Shown here piece by piece: positions 55,447 through 64,000 of a stretch of 64,000 bases of DNA. The stretch covers positions 124,001 through 188,000 of the forward strand of contig NZ_JALJRB010000005.1 in assembly GCF_022968795.1 (NCBI RefSeq), read 5' to 3'. Every line of letters starts with the position of its first letter. Position 1 is the stretch's first letter. The translations under genes were made by a program, and so were the position numbers. The notes under the pieces are model-generated. The model searched no databases. It saw only the letters and a program-made list of their open reading frames with translations, and was not told the DNA's origin. Source of the DNA: Desulfatitalea alkaliphila. Lineage in GTDB: Bacteria; Desulfobacterota; Desulfobacteria; Desulfobacterales; Desulfosarcinaceae.

Positions 55447-56655
55447 ATGTCGGAAAGAGAAGTCGTATTTGTTGATGCCGTAAGAACCGCATTCGGCCGC
55501 ATGGGCGGTACCCTGCGCGACATCCCCGCCACCAAGCTGGCCAGCATCGCTATCAAGGGGTTGTTGGAAAAGACCAAGATTCTGGAAAAGGGCAAAGTGG
55601 ATAGTGTCTTCATGGGTATCGCCGCCCACTGCTCCGTGGCCGTCAACCCGGCCCGCTGGGCACTGCTGGACGCCGGCCTGCCCTACGAAACTTCCGCCTC
55701 CTACGTGGAGATGCAGTGCGGCTCGGCCATCGACTCCATCAACCACGCCGCCTGGAAAATCCTCTGCGGCCAGGCCGATGTCATCATTGCCGGCGGCTCC
55801 GAGGCCTACAGCCAGATCCCGGCCAAGTTCTCCATGTCCAACCCGCCTTACAAGTTGATCCCCCCCATGCCCCTGCGCCTGACCCTCTCCCCGAAGGACG
55901 AGGAAGCCATCGGCATGGGCCTGACCGCCGAAAACCTGCAGAAGATGTACAACATTCCCCGCGAGGCATCGGACGAATTCGCCTACAACAGCCAGATGCG
56001 GGCCAAGCACGCCATGGAAAACGGTTACTTCGACGATGAAATCGTTCCTGTCACCTTCCCGGCCACCCGCAAGACCCCCGAAGTGGTGTTCAAGGTGGAT
56101 GAGCACCCGCGTGCCGACACAACACTGCAAGGGCTGGCCAAGCTGCCCCCCGCCTTCACCAAGGACGGCACCGTCACCGCCGGCAACGCCTCCGGGCGCA
56201 ACGACGGCGGCGCCATGGTGCTGATGATGACCGCCGAAAAGGCCAAGGAACTGGGCTACACCCCCATGGCCAAATGGCTCAGCGGCGCCGACTACGGCGT
56301 GGATCCCAAAATCATGGGCATCGGCCCGGCCTACGCCCTGCCCATCGCCCTCAAGCGCGCCGGCATCAAGCTCTCCCAGTGCGACGTCATGGAGTGCAAC
56401 GAAGCCTTCGCCGTGCAGAACCTGGCCGTGATCAAAGAGGTGGAAAACCTGACCGGCGAAAAAGTGGACATGGACAAGTGGAACCCCAACGGCGGCGCCA
56501 TCGCCTTCGGCCACCCCAACGGCGCCTCCGGCGCCCGCGTCTGCATGTTCGCCATGCGTGAGCTGATCCGCCGCGGCGGCCGCTACGGCTTCTTCAGCTC
56601 CTGCTGTGGCGGCGGTCTCGGCGTGGCCACCGTGATCGAAAACCTGCAGCGCTAA
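55447..56655 (+). CDS. Thiolase (acetyl-CoA acetyltransferase family)
   Basis: 402 aa from ATG at 55447 (AAGGAGA upstream). Catalytic Cys91 in VEMQCGSAIDSI, GHPNGASGAR with the active-site His, and the second catalytic Cys in SSCCGGGLG. Cleaves 3-ketoacyl-CoA with CoA to acetyl-CoA and a shortened acyl-CoA, or condenses acetyl-CoA. Length is normal. It is the last gene of the cluster, 81 nt after the ligase, and is followed by a terminator. Confidence 0.95.
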   Translation: MSEREVVFVDAVRTAFGRMGGTLRDIPATKLASIAIKGLLEKTKILEKGKVDSVFMGIAAHCSVAVNPARWALLDAGLPYETSASYVEMQCGSAIDSINHAAWKILCGQADVIIAGGSEAYSQIPAKFSMSNPPYKLIPPMPLRLTLSPKDEEAIGMGLTAENLQKMYNIPREASDEFAYNSQMRAKHAMENGYFDDEIVPVTFPATRKTPEVVFKVDEHPRADTTLQGLAKLPPAFTKDGTVTAGNASGRNDGGAMVLMMTAEKAKELGYTPMAKWLSGADYGVDPKIMGIGPAYALPIALKRAGIKLSQCDVMECNEAFAVQNLAVIKEVENLTGEKVDMDKWNPNGGAIAFGHPNGASGARVCMFAMRELIRRGGRYGFFSSCCGGGLGVATVIENLQR

Positions 56656-56681
56656 AAAAGCACCAGCACCGACGCAAGATA

Positions 56682-56715
56682 CAATGCCCCGGAACCCTTG
56701 GGATCCGGGGCATTG
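56682..56715 (+). terminator. Rho-independent terminator after the thiolase
   Basis: CAATGCCCCGG (56682-56692) pairs with CCGGGGCATTG (56705-56715) around a 12-nt loop. CTTTTCCCTTT follows. It lies 27 nt beyond the thiolase stop and closes the plus-strand catabolic cluster. Confidence 0.85.
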
Positions 56716-56738
56716 CTTTTCCCTTTATAGGGGCCAGT

Positions 56739-56813
56739 AAGGGGACGCCCTTTATATTTTTATATTTCTGCCTTTTTTGGGCAGAAATATAAAAATATAA
56801 AGGGCGTCCCCTT
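56739..56813. repeat. 34-bp perfect inverted repeat
   Basis: Arms at 56739-56772 and 56780-56813 are perfectly complementary with a 7-nt loop (TTTTTTG). Each arm begins AAGGGGACGCCCTTTATA and continues AT-rich to CTGCC. The GGGGACG/CGTCCCC ends recur at 62829-62906. It lies between convergent genes. It could act as a bidirectional terminator, but its length and shared ends suggest a REP- or MITE-type element. Confidence 0.8.
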
Positions 56814-56830
56814 TTACACGAGAAGGGCTG

Positions 56831-59275
56831 CTATCCCGCCGCCCGCATGAGGCCGTCTATCGGGCCTTCTTCCTGAAACATGCGCCACATCCCCAGAAAG
56901 GCATTTTCGAAGGATCGCTTTTCCATGCCGGCGCGGGCGGCACGCCCCATTGACCTGCGTCGGTCGCCATCGACGACCAGGGTACGGATCGCCGCCAACA
57001 GGCTTTCGGCGTCGTCGCGCCGGCACACGATGCCGGTCCGGTCGGGGATCATGTTTTCGGCAGGACCGCCGCAATCCGAGACCACAACCGGCAAACCGGA
57101 GGCCTGGGCTTCCAGCACGACATTGCCGAAGGTGTCGGTGGTGCTGGGAAAAACGAAGATATCGCTGGATGCATAGACCGCGGCCAGCCGGTCGCCCTCC
57201 AGATAACCGGTGAACCAGCAGGGCAGACCGTGCATCGCAGTGCGCATCTCCTCCAGATAGGGGCCATCGCCCACCACCACCAATTGCACCTTTTGCCCTT
57301 CGGTCACCAACTGCCGGAATACCCGGGTCAGCAGATGCAAATTCTTCTCCTTTGAAACCCGCCCCACGTATAGCAGCTTGACACCGTCCGCCTGCACGAA
57401 CCGCTTGTGCAACAGCCCGTTGCGCTTGGCCGGGTGGAAACGCTCGACGTCGATCCCCCTTGGGTAGATGCGGATTTTTGTCGGATCGATCCCTTTTGCA
57501 ACCAGCTCGTCTTTTGTACTGCGCGACGGCGCATAGATGGTGTCGAGCTGATCGTAGTACCAGATCACGTACTTCCAGGCCAACTCGGCGATGGTGCTGT
57601 CCCCCGTAAGAATTTGGGCATACTGGGGAATGGCGGTGTGATACGTGCCGCTGATGGGCAAATTGAGAATGCGGGCGATTGCCAGGGCTGCCAGCCCCAG
57701 GGGGCCGGGGGTGGCGGTGTGGATTTGATCGATTTGGTTCTCGTAGCAATAGGCCAGCATGTCCAACAGGGGTGGGTAGAAAATCTTCTGCTCTGGGTAC
57801 TCCGGCAGACAATAGGTGCCGATGGGCTGGAAGTTGCAGACGCCGGGCATTTCCGATGCCTCGTCGTCTTCCCGGCAGGTGATCAGCGTATAGGATTTGT
57901 GATTTTTCAGCGCCGCCTGTACCTGCTGCTGCAAGGTGAGGGCCACGCCATTGACTTCGTAAAAGGTGTCGGTGAAGTGGGCCAGACGAAAATCGTCCTC
58001 CGTTGTGCTATCCGGCGCCGGACAGAAGCGCCGCTGCAATGCCCGGCTGAAGAGCCGATCCTTGGAAAATTGAGCATAAGCGACAAAATAGGGGGCCAGC
58101 AGGGTGTAAAGCCCACCGGCCGATCCGATGGTGGAGAAGATATTGAACACATTGGCGCCGGACAAATTATCGAGCAGGTGATCGCCGAAATGGCGCATCA
58201 CACCCTTTGATGCACGATTGACGAAGGCGTGCCACTTGCGCTCTTTGGTATCGCCCCCCGCCGCCATATCGTCTCCGGCGAAGAACGACGGGTCCTCATG
58301 CATCAAGTGCGCGCTTTCGTGACGCAGCAAGTGCAGCAGCGAGTCGGTCAAGGGTGCCTCGGCCCGCCTCTCCTTGCGATGCTGCCAAAACAGGTAGACC
58401 CGTGCAAACAGGCCGGTGTGCCCGTCGGCATCCGGCCGCAACTGGCGATCCATGAAACGCAACAGCGCATCCTTGTCGGTGTACCGGTCCAGGTCGAATT
58501 TACTGCGATAGAATTGATAGGCGATGCTGTAAAAGTTGTGTCCCATGGTCAGGGGGGTGGCCGGCCGACTTTCGATGCGCAGGATCGGAATCGTCCCTGG
58601 ATCGTTGAGCGCCGCAGGTGTTTCGGCATGGCCGATGTCGGTGAAGGTGTGCGCGATGTTCAAGCCGCTGTGATCATCGGAGCCGGCCCACAAGTACTTC
58701 TGCCACGGGTCCGGATAATGGGGCGCCAAATCGTGGCGCTCACTGAGCCGTACCATGATGTCCGGCGTCAATCGCCCCACCACCTGGCGCAAACAGTCGT
58801 TCTCCCGGGGACTGCGGGCACCGTTGAGCTCCAGGTGCTGAAACAGCAGCAGCAATCGCTCCACGTGGTCCATGGTCAGCAAACCGTTGACGGCGAACAG
58901 CGGATGGGCCGCGATGGCGATGATCCGCTCCCGATGCAGATAGGCCACCAGGTCGAAGATGTTCTCGCGCACCTTCTGGATTTCACGGTGCTGTGCTTCG
59001 CTGATATGCAAGGCCAGGACGTGGATTTTACACCCGTTGTCGGGAAAATAGGTCGTGATCTCCTCGCTGATGAAGGCGCCGGGCAAATGGGCGATTTCCA
59101 GGGCGCCGTCGATGCAGTTGTGGTCGGTGATCGTGACATGGCTCATGCCCCGGCGTTTGGCGGTCTGGTAAAGCTTCAAGGGTTCGGTGAAACTCTCCGG
59201 GCACCCCATCTTCTGCAAAATCCATTGGCTTGGGCGTTTCGAGTGTTTCGAGTGCACATGAATGTCGATGCGCAT
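56831..59275 (-). CDS. PHP-domain protein fused to a GT4 glycosyltransferase
   Basis: 814 aa from ATG at 59275, with AAAGGAGG 7 nt upstream. Residues about 1-230 are a PHP metallophosphoesterase-like domain: DIHVHSKHS (His6, His8), ITDHNC (Asp51, His52), AAHPLF and AGSDDHSG. An unassigned middle part (about 230-400) follows. From about 420 a GT-B glycosyltransferase of family 4 appears: HTATPGPLGLAALAIARIL, IYPRGIDVERFHP, LLYVGRVSKEKNLHLL and FPSTTDTFGNVVLEAQASGL. The D-x7-E version of the donor site is typical of the SQD2/mannosyltransferase branch. The pairing implies glycosylation coupled to phosphoester handling in lipid or polysaccharide synthesis. It is divergent from the glycosidase-like gene. 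Confidence 0.88.
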   Translation of the reverse strand: MRIDIHVHSKHSKRPSQWILQKMGCPESFTEPLKLYQTAKRRGMSHVTITDHNCIDGALEIAHLPGAFISEEITTYFPDNGCKIHVLALHISEAQHREIQKVRENIFDLVAYLHRERIIAIAAHPLFAVNGLLTMDHVERLLLLFQHLELNGARSPRENDCLRQVVGRLTPDIMVRLSERHDLAPHYPDPWQKYLWAGSDDHSGLNIAHTFTDIGHAETPAALNDPGTIPILRIESRPATPLTMGHNFYSIAYQFYRSKFDLDRYTDKDALLRFMDRQLRPDADGHTGLFARVYLFWQHRKERRAEAPLTDSLLHLLRHESAHLMHEDPSFFAGDDMAAGGDTKERKWHAFVNRASKGVMRHFGDHLLDNLSGANVFNIFSTIGSAGGLYTLLAPYFVAYAQFSKDRLFSRALQRRFCPAPDSTTEDDFRLAHFTDTFYEVNGVALTLQQQVQAALKNHKSYTLITCREDDEASEMPGVCNFQPIGTYCLPEYPEQKIFYPPLLDMLAYCYENQIDQIHTATPGPLGLAALAIARILNLPISGTYHTAIPQYAQILTGDSTIAELAWKYVIWYYDQLDTIYAPSRSTKDELVAKGIDPTKIRIYPRGIDVERFHPAKRNGLLHKRFVQADGVKLLYVGRVSKEKNLHLLTRVFRQLVTEGQKVQLVVVGDGPYLEEMRTAMHGLPCWFTGYLEGDRLAAVYASSDIFVFPSTTDTFGNVVLEAQASGLPVVVSDCGGPAENMIPDRTGIVCRRDDAESLLAAIRTLVVDGDRRRSMGRAARAGMEKRSFENAFLGMWRMFQEEGPIDGLMRAAG

Positions 59276-59527
59276 AAGATGGCCTCCTTTGGCGGTTATT
59301 CGCATTGACCCTTCAATTGCCCCACGAAGATTAGAACGGGATTAGGATTGCAATAGAATTTGATGAAGACGCACCTTTTTTCGGGCAGTAGGAATGGTAA
59401 TGACCAAAGAGCTCCGCATGCCGTTGTTGGGGTCATCCGTGTGTGTTAGATTTGTGTTAGAGAATGGTTCGGCAAAAGTGAGGCCGCTGCAATACACCTT
59501 GCCGGCGGCCTTCCGGGAGAGATGGCG

Positions 59528-62359
59528 ATGAGACCCAAAACATTACGACGCCGTGTCGGCACGGCCTGCTTGATCGGCGCCGCCGGCCTGCTGCTCCTGG
59601 CGGCGGTGGCCCATGCCTTCCTGCAGCGTCCTTTGTCGTCCGATCACGCCATCCACATCGCCTTCGGTTTTCACGTGAACCTTTACCACTCTTTTCGCAA
59701 CGACACCAACGATGCCTCGGGCTTCGGCCAGGACATCCGGGTCATCCGCCACATCATCGACGCCCTGGACCGCCTCAATGCGCAGGGCGTCCCGGTCAAA
59801 GGGGTGTGGGACTTCGACAATCTCTTCTCCCTGGAGGAGATCCTGCCCCGCCACGCGCCGGACATCATCGAAGCCATCCAGCGACGGGTCCGCCACCATG
59901 GCGATGAAGTGATCCTGATGTCCTACAACAACGGCATGGTGTCGGCCATGACCGCCGACGAACTGCGCACCGCCATGGCATGGGCGGTGTCCAATCCGCA
60001 GCGCAGCGGCGTGGCCGATCTCTTTGACACATACAGCCCCATCGTACGGCCCCAGGAGATGATGACCACCCCGGGCAGCTTCGCCATCTACCGCGAAATG
60101 GGCATCCAGGCGGTGGCTCTCTACTACAGCGCCACCCCCTTCGATGCCTTTCGGGTTTTCACGCGCCCCCTGAGCCCGGCCGAGGCCCACAACCCGATCC
60201 TTTACCACGATCCCCGCACCGGGGAAGAGATGACCATCGTGCCCACCTACCATTTCGGCGATCTGGTGGACCAGGTCAGCCTGCGCCGTTGGGTCAACCG
60301 CCTGCGGGCCCTGCAACTGCGGGGAGAGCTGAACCACGACGCCCTGATCTTCATCAACTACGATGCCGACTCGGAGTTGTGGGGCGGCATCGATCTGCCC
60401 CGCGGCCTGCGCTGGCTGCCCAACACCGGCGGCATCGAAGCCCTGGTGCGGGAAGTGAGCGATCTGGAATATGTCCGCTTCACCACCGTCGGCGAATACC
60501 TTGCCGACCGGCCGCCCGTGGGCACCTTCCATTTCGGCCAGGACACCGCCGACGGCAGCTTCAACGGCTACAGCTCCTGGGCCGAAAAGGCCGACGCCAC
60601 CCGCTACTGGACCAGCATCGAACGCAACCGCCGGGTGTGCGCCGCCGCCCGCCGCGCCACGGCCCTGTCGGCGGATGACGCGATAAAAACAAGAATCAGC
60701 GCCATGATCGAACAGGCCGTGCAACTGCGCCTGCGGGCCCTGTCCACCACCCATTTCGGCATGGCCACCCCGTTTCTCGCCGCCCAGCGGCAAGAGGTGG
60801 CCGATGCCTTGCTGACCGACCTCGACCGTCTTTCCGAAAACCTTGAGCAGGCCCTGAGAACGCACTTGCAACAAACATTGAACGACCAGGCGCCATCCGA
60901 CGATAATCGAGCGGAACGGTTGGACACCCTCATGGTGATCGGCACATCACCGGCGGCCGACAGCGGCGGCCATCGCTTTATATCCATGCCGCTGCCCGCT
61001 GCAACCGATATGCGTGGCCGCTTTCACCTGACGGGCACCGACGGTGTTCCCATTGTGGCCGTGCCTTTAGGCATCACCCCGGACCGTTGCGGCGCTCATC
61101 GGCACCTTTTTTATATCGACAATGCCCGGGGACTGGCCGATGGGGTGTATGGCCTTTATCGTTCCAAAACAAATCCCGCGAACAACGCGCTGTCGCGTGG
61201 AGCCGTGTCGGCGTCCCACCATGGGTTGGCCAACCAACGGCTTACCGTTCGCCTGGACCATCAAGGCGAACCGGAAGGCATCTACCTCGACGGCCGGCGC
61301 CAGGTGGAAGCCGGTAGCCTGTTGCCGCACCTGGTCTATGCCGGCCGGCGCATCGAAGTCACCGATCTGGTGGTAACGACACACACGGCGGCCGACGGCG
61401 GATCGGCCACCCTTGCACTCAGCGGCACGCTGCCGGCGCCCGGCGCCGACGCCATCTCCAATGGCCGGATGGTGTATCGCCTGAGCGTCGCGGCGCACCT
61501 GCCCTATCTCTTCCTGGAAGGCCGCCTGACCTACCCCGCCACCGCGACGACGGACCGGATCAAACCCGGTGTGCCGGGCCTGGAGCGAACGGCGGACCTG
61601 CGCTGGGAAGAGACAGCCCCGGCGGAGATCCGTTTCGCACCCCGCGCCACGCCGCGGCAGCCGCCCCGGGTGCTCAAGCACAACTACCTGGGCGTGACCA
61701 GCGCATACGCCCTGGACTACTTCCGCCATGACCGCCGCAACCTTGACCTGGACAATGTCAACAACCACATCACGGCGACCTATGCGGCCGTGGTCGCCGA
61801 CCGACACGGATTGGCCCTGGCCATGGACACCGGCCTGCAAGCCAACTTCGCCTTCGCCCCCATGCGCATGGCGCACGAAGCGGACAGCGACACCCTGGCC
61901 GTGAAGATCAATCCCTTCGGCACCTACCACGGCCGGCAATACCGTCCACCCACCACCGGCAACGGCCACGGCTTCGAAGCGACCCTGCAGGCCGGCGAAC
62001 AGTTCGCCGCCTCGGCCCCCACCTTCAACGGGGTCTCGCAGAATTTCGGCCTGATGCTCGCCTTCTTCCATGGACCGGAACTGCCCGCCGATCTCCAACG
62101 CGATCTGATCGCCTACGCACGACAGCCGCTGGTCTTCTCCATGCGGCATGTGCCGGCGGCGCCTTCCCGTAAAGAGACCACCGCCGCCGCGCCCTGCGGC
62201 CAAATCGAACACCGGCAGGCGGACGCACGTCTGCAAGACGATAACCGGATCCGGGCCAACAAAACCGTCCCCGCCCATCAGCCGGAGATGCCCCTTTTGC
62301 TCGGCCTGCGGGTGGTGTGGGCCAATCTGCGCGCCCTGCTTGCGGCGCATTTTCGCTAA
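59528..62359 (+). CDS. Membrane-anchored or secreted glycosidase-like protein (GH57/GH38 fold)
   Basis: 943 aa from ATG at 59528 (GGGAGAG 6 nt upstream; another ATG at 59522 is too close to it). One N-terminal helix (ACLIGAAGLLLLAAVAHAFL) is followed by a catalytic-type domain: HIAFGFHVNLYHSFRNDTND, WDFDNLFSLEEILPRHAP, SYNNGMVSAMTADELRTAM and IFINYDADSELWGGIDLPRG. This resembles GH57/GH38 barrels acting on alpha-glycans or mannosides. The C-terminal half is beta-rich (VVTTHTAADGGSATLALSG). The catalytic nucleophile was not fixed. The opposite-strand PHP-glycosyltransferase suggests one polysaccharide or glycolipid system. Confidence 0.65.
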   Translation: MRPKTLRRRVGTACLIGAAGLLLLAAVAHAFLQRPLSSDHAIHIAFGFHVNLYHSFRNDTNDASGFGQDIRVIRHIIDALDRLNAQGVPVKGVWDFDNLFSLEEILPRHAPDIIEAIQRRVRHHGDEVILMSYNNGMVSAMTADELRTAMAWAVSNPQRSGVADLFDTYSPIVRPQEMMTTPGSFAIYREMGIQAVALYYSATPFDAFRVFTRPLSPAEAHNPILYHDPRTGEEMTIVPTYHFGDLVDQVSLRRWVNRLRALQLRGELNHDALIFINYDADSELWGGIDLPRGLRWLPNTGGIEALVREVSDLEYVRFTTVGEYLADRPPVGTFHFGQDTADGSFNGYSSWAEKADATRYWTSIERNRRVCAAARRATALSADDAIKTRISAMIEQAVQLRLRALSTTHFGMATPFLAAQRQEVADALLTDLDRLSENLEQALRTHLQQTLNDQAPSDDNRAERLDTLMVIGTSPAADSGGHRFISMPLPAATDMRGRFHLTGTDGVPIVAVPLGITPDRCGAHRHLFYIDNARGLADGVYGLYRSKTNPANNALSRGAVSASHHGLANQRLTVRLDHQGEPEGIYLDGRRQVEAGSLLPHLVYAGRRIEVTDLVVTTHTAADGGSATLALSGTLPAPGADAISNGRMVYRLSVAAHLPYLFLEGRLTYPATATTDRIKPGVPGLERTADLRWEETAPAEIRFAPRATPRQPPRVLKHNYLGVTSAYALDYFRHDRRNLDLDNVNNHITATYAAVVADRHGLALAMDTGLQANFAFAPMRMAHEADSDTLAVKINPFGTYHGRQYRPPTTGNGHGFEATLQAGEQFAASAPTFNGVSQNFGLMLAFFHGPELPADLQRDLIAYARQPLVFSMRHVPAAPSRKETTAAAPCGQIEHRQADARLQDDNRIRANKTVPAHQPEMPLLLGLRVVWANLRALLAAHFR

Positions 62360-62372
62360 GGGCTCACGCAAA

Positions 62373-62642
62373 CTATGCCGTGATCTTGGAATAGCCGCGA
62401 CATTCAGGGTAGGCAGCACAACGAAACCGAATCCGGCCGCTTTGACGGCGATACACGTGCATCGCAGATCCACACAACGGACAGCGGGGCCGCTGCGCCA
62501 TGGGCGGAGACGACTGCTTCTTGACCGGAACGAACTGGCGGTTGCACATCAGGCACAGGAAGCGCTGCTTGCCGTTCTTGATCCTGCCGTAGGCATAGAG
62601 CGCGTCCGCACCGCACCGCGGGCATCTGATGGTTGCCGCCAT
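62373..62642 (-). CDS. Double zinc-ribbon protein, InsA-like
   Basis: 89 aa from ATG at 62642 (AAGGGAGGG upstream). First zinc ribbon: RCPRCGADALYAYGRIKNGK then FLCLMCNRQF. Second: RCPLCGSAMHVYRRQSGRIR then CAAYPECRGYSKI. The first resembles the transposase zinc-ribbon/InsA N-terminal type, the second the C4 ribbons of topoisomerases. It may bind DNA or RNA. No transposase gene accompanies it. The frame extends to 62909, but those codons are not convincing and cross the repeat. Confidence 0.75.
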   Translation of the reverse strand: MAATIRCPRCGADALYAYGRIKNGKQRFLCLMCNRQFVPVKKQSSPPMAQRPRCPLCGSAMHVYRRQSGRIRFRCAAYPECRGYSKITA

Positions 62643-62810
62643 GGCCCTCCCTTGCGATTCCATAAAGCAAACTATTAAGCCGGATTTATTAGGCGAGAAT
62701 GAGCATACGGTCAGAAATGGGTTTGGATGGGCCACCCAAGAGGAAAACCCCAACCCACCGCTACAGCGCACGGCCCTGACGATCCGTTGTTGGCCATGAG
62801 GTTCGTGTGG

Positions 62811-62935
62811 GGAGGGACGCTGTGTGGAGGGACGCTGTTTCAATGTTGCAATCAGGCGGAAATTGCAATTATAAATATCAACGATGAAACAATGCAACAG
62901 CGTCCCCATTAGAGACGTCCCCTTTAGACGACATT
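62811..62935. repeat. Palindromic GGGACGC repeat element
   Basis: GGGACGCTGTT (62829-62839) is matched by AACAGCGTCCC (62896-62906), with further imperfect pairing inside. The left arm is itself partly duplicated in tandem (AGGGACGCTGT at about 62813 and 62828). A further GACGTCCCCTTTA follows at about 62914. The same GGGGACG/CGTCCCC ends flank the 34-bp repeat at 56739. I take this as one copy of a dispersed palindromic repeat family. The 415-nt interval 62643-63057 has no gene. Confidence 0.65.
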
Positions 62936-63057
62936 AGGCCCCACCTGTCGAAGCCCTTTCTTGAAAACACACTTGCAACGGTGTAGAAGAAGCCCCTGAT
63001 CGCAAGATGTGCCGGACGATCGGCAATGCGCATGGAGTGGACCGAATCGTGGAAACA

Positions 63058-64000
63058 ATGACCATCGGCTTGACGCCGGGCGGGAATCTGCGGTTACACG
63101 CGCCTGAGCAGGCGGGGGCGCCGGCGTCCAAAACCGCGGCGACGCTGGCCAAGGCTTTCGCGGAGGACTGGCGCGAGGGGTTGTTCGCCCTGGCGGCGGA
63201 AAAAATCGCCACCGATGGGCAACCCACCCTGCGTTTCTGGCAACAGATGGCCGACCGCTTGCTGACCGCGTTGTGTCATATCCCCGACGAACAGACCAAC
63301 TTTGAAATCCCGCCGCCGCCCGCCGCGGAGTTGCAGGCGCTTTCCCTGGCGCCGCCGCCCATGCCCGGCGGCGAGTACCTGTCCGAGGAACGCCTGGCGG
63401 CGATCTGGCACGCCCTGGCCCAATGGACCATGACAGCGACGGCCGAGGCCGGCGGGCCGGCGGCCTTGCTCCAACTGCGGGCGCCCAAATGGCGCCAGGT
63501 GGGCCGGGTCTGTTTTCACTTGGCGGAAAACAAGAAGGATCCGGACCGCCCCTTCGCCTTCATGGCCACCTATGCCACCGGTTTCGGTGCCGCGGGCCAA
63601 CTCAAGCATCTGCCGTTGGGCAAGGCATTGGATCAATATGCGGGTAGCAACAACCAGGCCGCGCTGATCAAGCTGCTGGCTCCGGTGCACCAGGCCGCGG
63701 AAAGCTGCGCCTGGGTCGCCGATATCGTCAGGGACGGGACGATTTTCCGGCCCATGGCCTGGCGGCCGGAACAGGCCTACCGCCTGCTGCAAAGCGTGCC
63801 GGTGTTGGAACAAAGCGGTCTGTCCGTGCGGCTGCCCGACTGGTGGAAAAAGAGGCCCCGGCCGCGGGTTTCGGTGAGCATCGGCAACCAGACCAAGACT
63901 GTTCTGGGCGCCGGCGCCATGCTCGATTTCGACGCCCGGGTGGCGGTGGGCGACGCACACCTGAGCCCCGAGGAGCTCGCATCGCTGCGCAACAGCGGTG
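63058..64000 (+). CDS. N-terminal part of an SNF2-family helicase (runs off the window)
   Basis: 314 residues are visible from ATG at 63058 (GTG at 63049 is an alternative). The sequence begins MTIGLTPGGNLRLHAPEQ and includes AKAFAEDWREGLFALAAEKI, WWKKRPRPRVSVSIGNQTKT and LGAGAMLDFDARVAVGDAHL followed by SPEELASL. This matches the N-terminal region that precedes the ATPase in bacterial SNF2/Swi2 helicases, as I remember it; the DEAH motor would lie outside the window. Such proteins remodel nucleoprotein complexes. No interruption is seen in the visible part. Confidence 0.75.
   Translation, partial: MTIGLTPGGNLRLHAPEQAGAPASKTAATLAKAFAEDWREGLFALAAEKIATDGQPTLRFWQQMADRLLTALCHIPDEQTNFEIPPPPAAELQALSLAPPPMPGGEYLSEERLAAIWHALAQWTMTATAEAGGPAALLQLRAPKWRQVGRVCFHLAENKKDPDRPFAFMATYATGFGAAGQLKHLPLGKALDQYAGSNNQAALIKLLAPVHQAAESCAWVADIVRDGTIFRPMAWRPEQAYRLLQSVPVLEQSGLSVRLPDWWKKRPRPRVSVSIGNQTKTVLGAGAMLDFDARVAVGDAHLSPEELASLRNSG

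Overview
The window looks like part of a chromosome of a sulfate-reducing Desulfobacterota bacterium of the Desulfosarcina/Desulfobacteraceae kind. This is inferred from gene style, not from a marker gene: GC-rich housekeeping and regulatory genes, dense two-component and ECF sigma systems, a CoA-thioester degradation cluster with ferredoxin-type proteins, anion permeases of the SLC13/DASS family, and a probable small selenoprotein. No rRNA, tRNA, CRISPR array or intact insertion sequence was seen.

Layout. 1-2.2 kb (minus): an ECF sigma factor, a zinc-finger anti-sigma domain fused to a response-regulator receiver, and the start of a sensory protein that leaves the window. 2.5-3.1 kb: a LuxR-type regulator. 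3.2-14.1 kb: a lower-GC island of three lipoproteins (an RCC1-repeat protein of 1181 aa, a multidomain protein of 1551 aa, one of 429 aa), a decayed duplicate of one of their domains, and remnants of broken genes. 14.6-23.8 kb: rRNA dimethyltransferase RsmA, a winged-helix protein, a PreP-like M16 protease, an MMPL/RND exporter and an unusual fusion of a CrtC/AttH-like domain with a trans-prenyltransferase. 23.9-24.9 kb (minus): a small membrane protein with an in-frame UGA followed by a SECIS-like hairpin, then an ECF sigma factor and its zinc-finger anti-sigma factor. 25-29.3 kb (minus): a QseE/QseG/QseF-like histidine kinase, lipoprotein and sigma-54 activator. 29.7-31.8 kb: small proteins and a receiver.

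31.8-40.7 kb (minus): two related signalling/transport operons. Each has an SLC13/DASS permease and a receiver-CBS protein; the larger also has a histidine kinase, a 45-aa membrane protein, a Yip1-like membrane protein and a lone receiver. Both are preceded by nearly identical sigma-54 promoter sequences, which suggests co-regulation of anion or dicarboxylate uptake.

41.4-56.7 kb (plus): a five-gene Dpp/Opp-type ABC importer, a TetR regulator, then a catabolic run: 4-hydroxybutyryl-CoA dehydratase-like enzyme, SDR dehydrogenase, nitronate monooxygenase-like flavoprotein, winged-helix ferredoxin, acyl-CoA ligase and thiolase. Together these could import and activate an acid and process it through CoA thioesters to acetyl-CoA; the substrate is not known. 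56.7-62.4 kb: a 34-bp perfect hairpin, a PHP-glycosyltransferase fusion, and a divergent secreted glycosidase-like protein. 62.4-64 kb: a zinc-ribbon protein, palindromic repeats, and the start of an SNF2-family helicase cut by the window edge.
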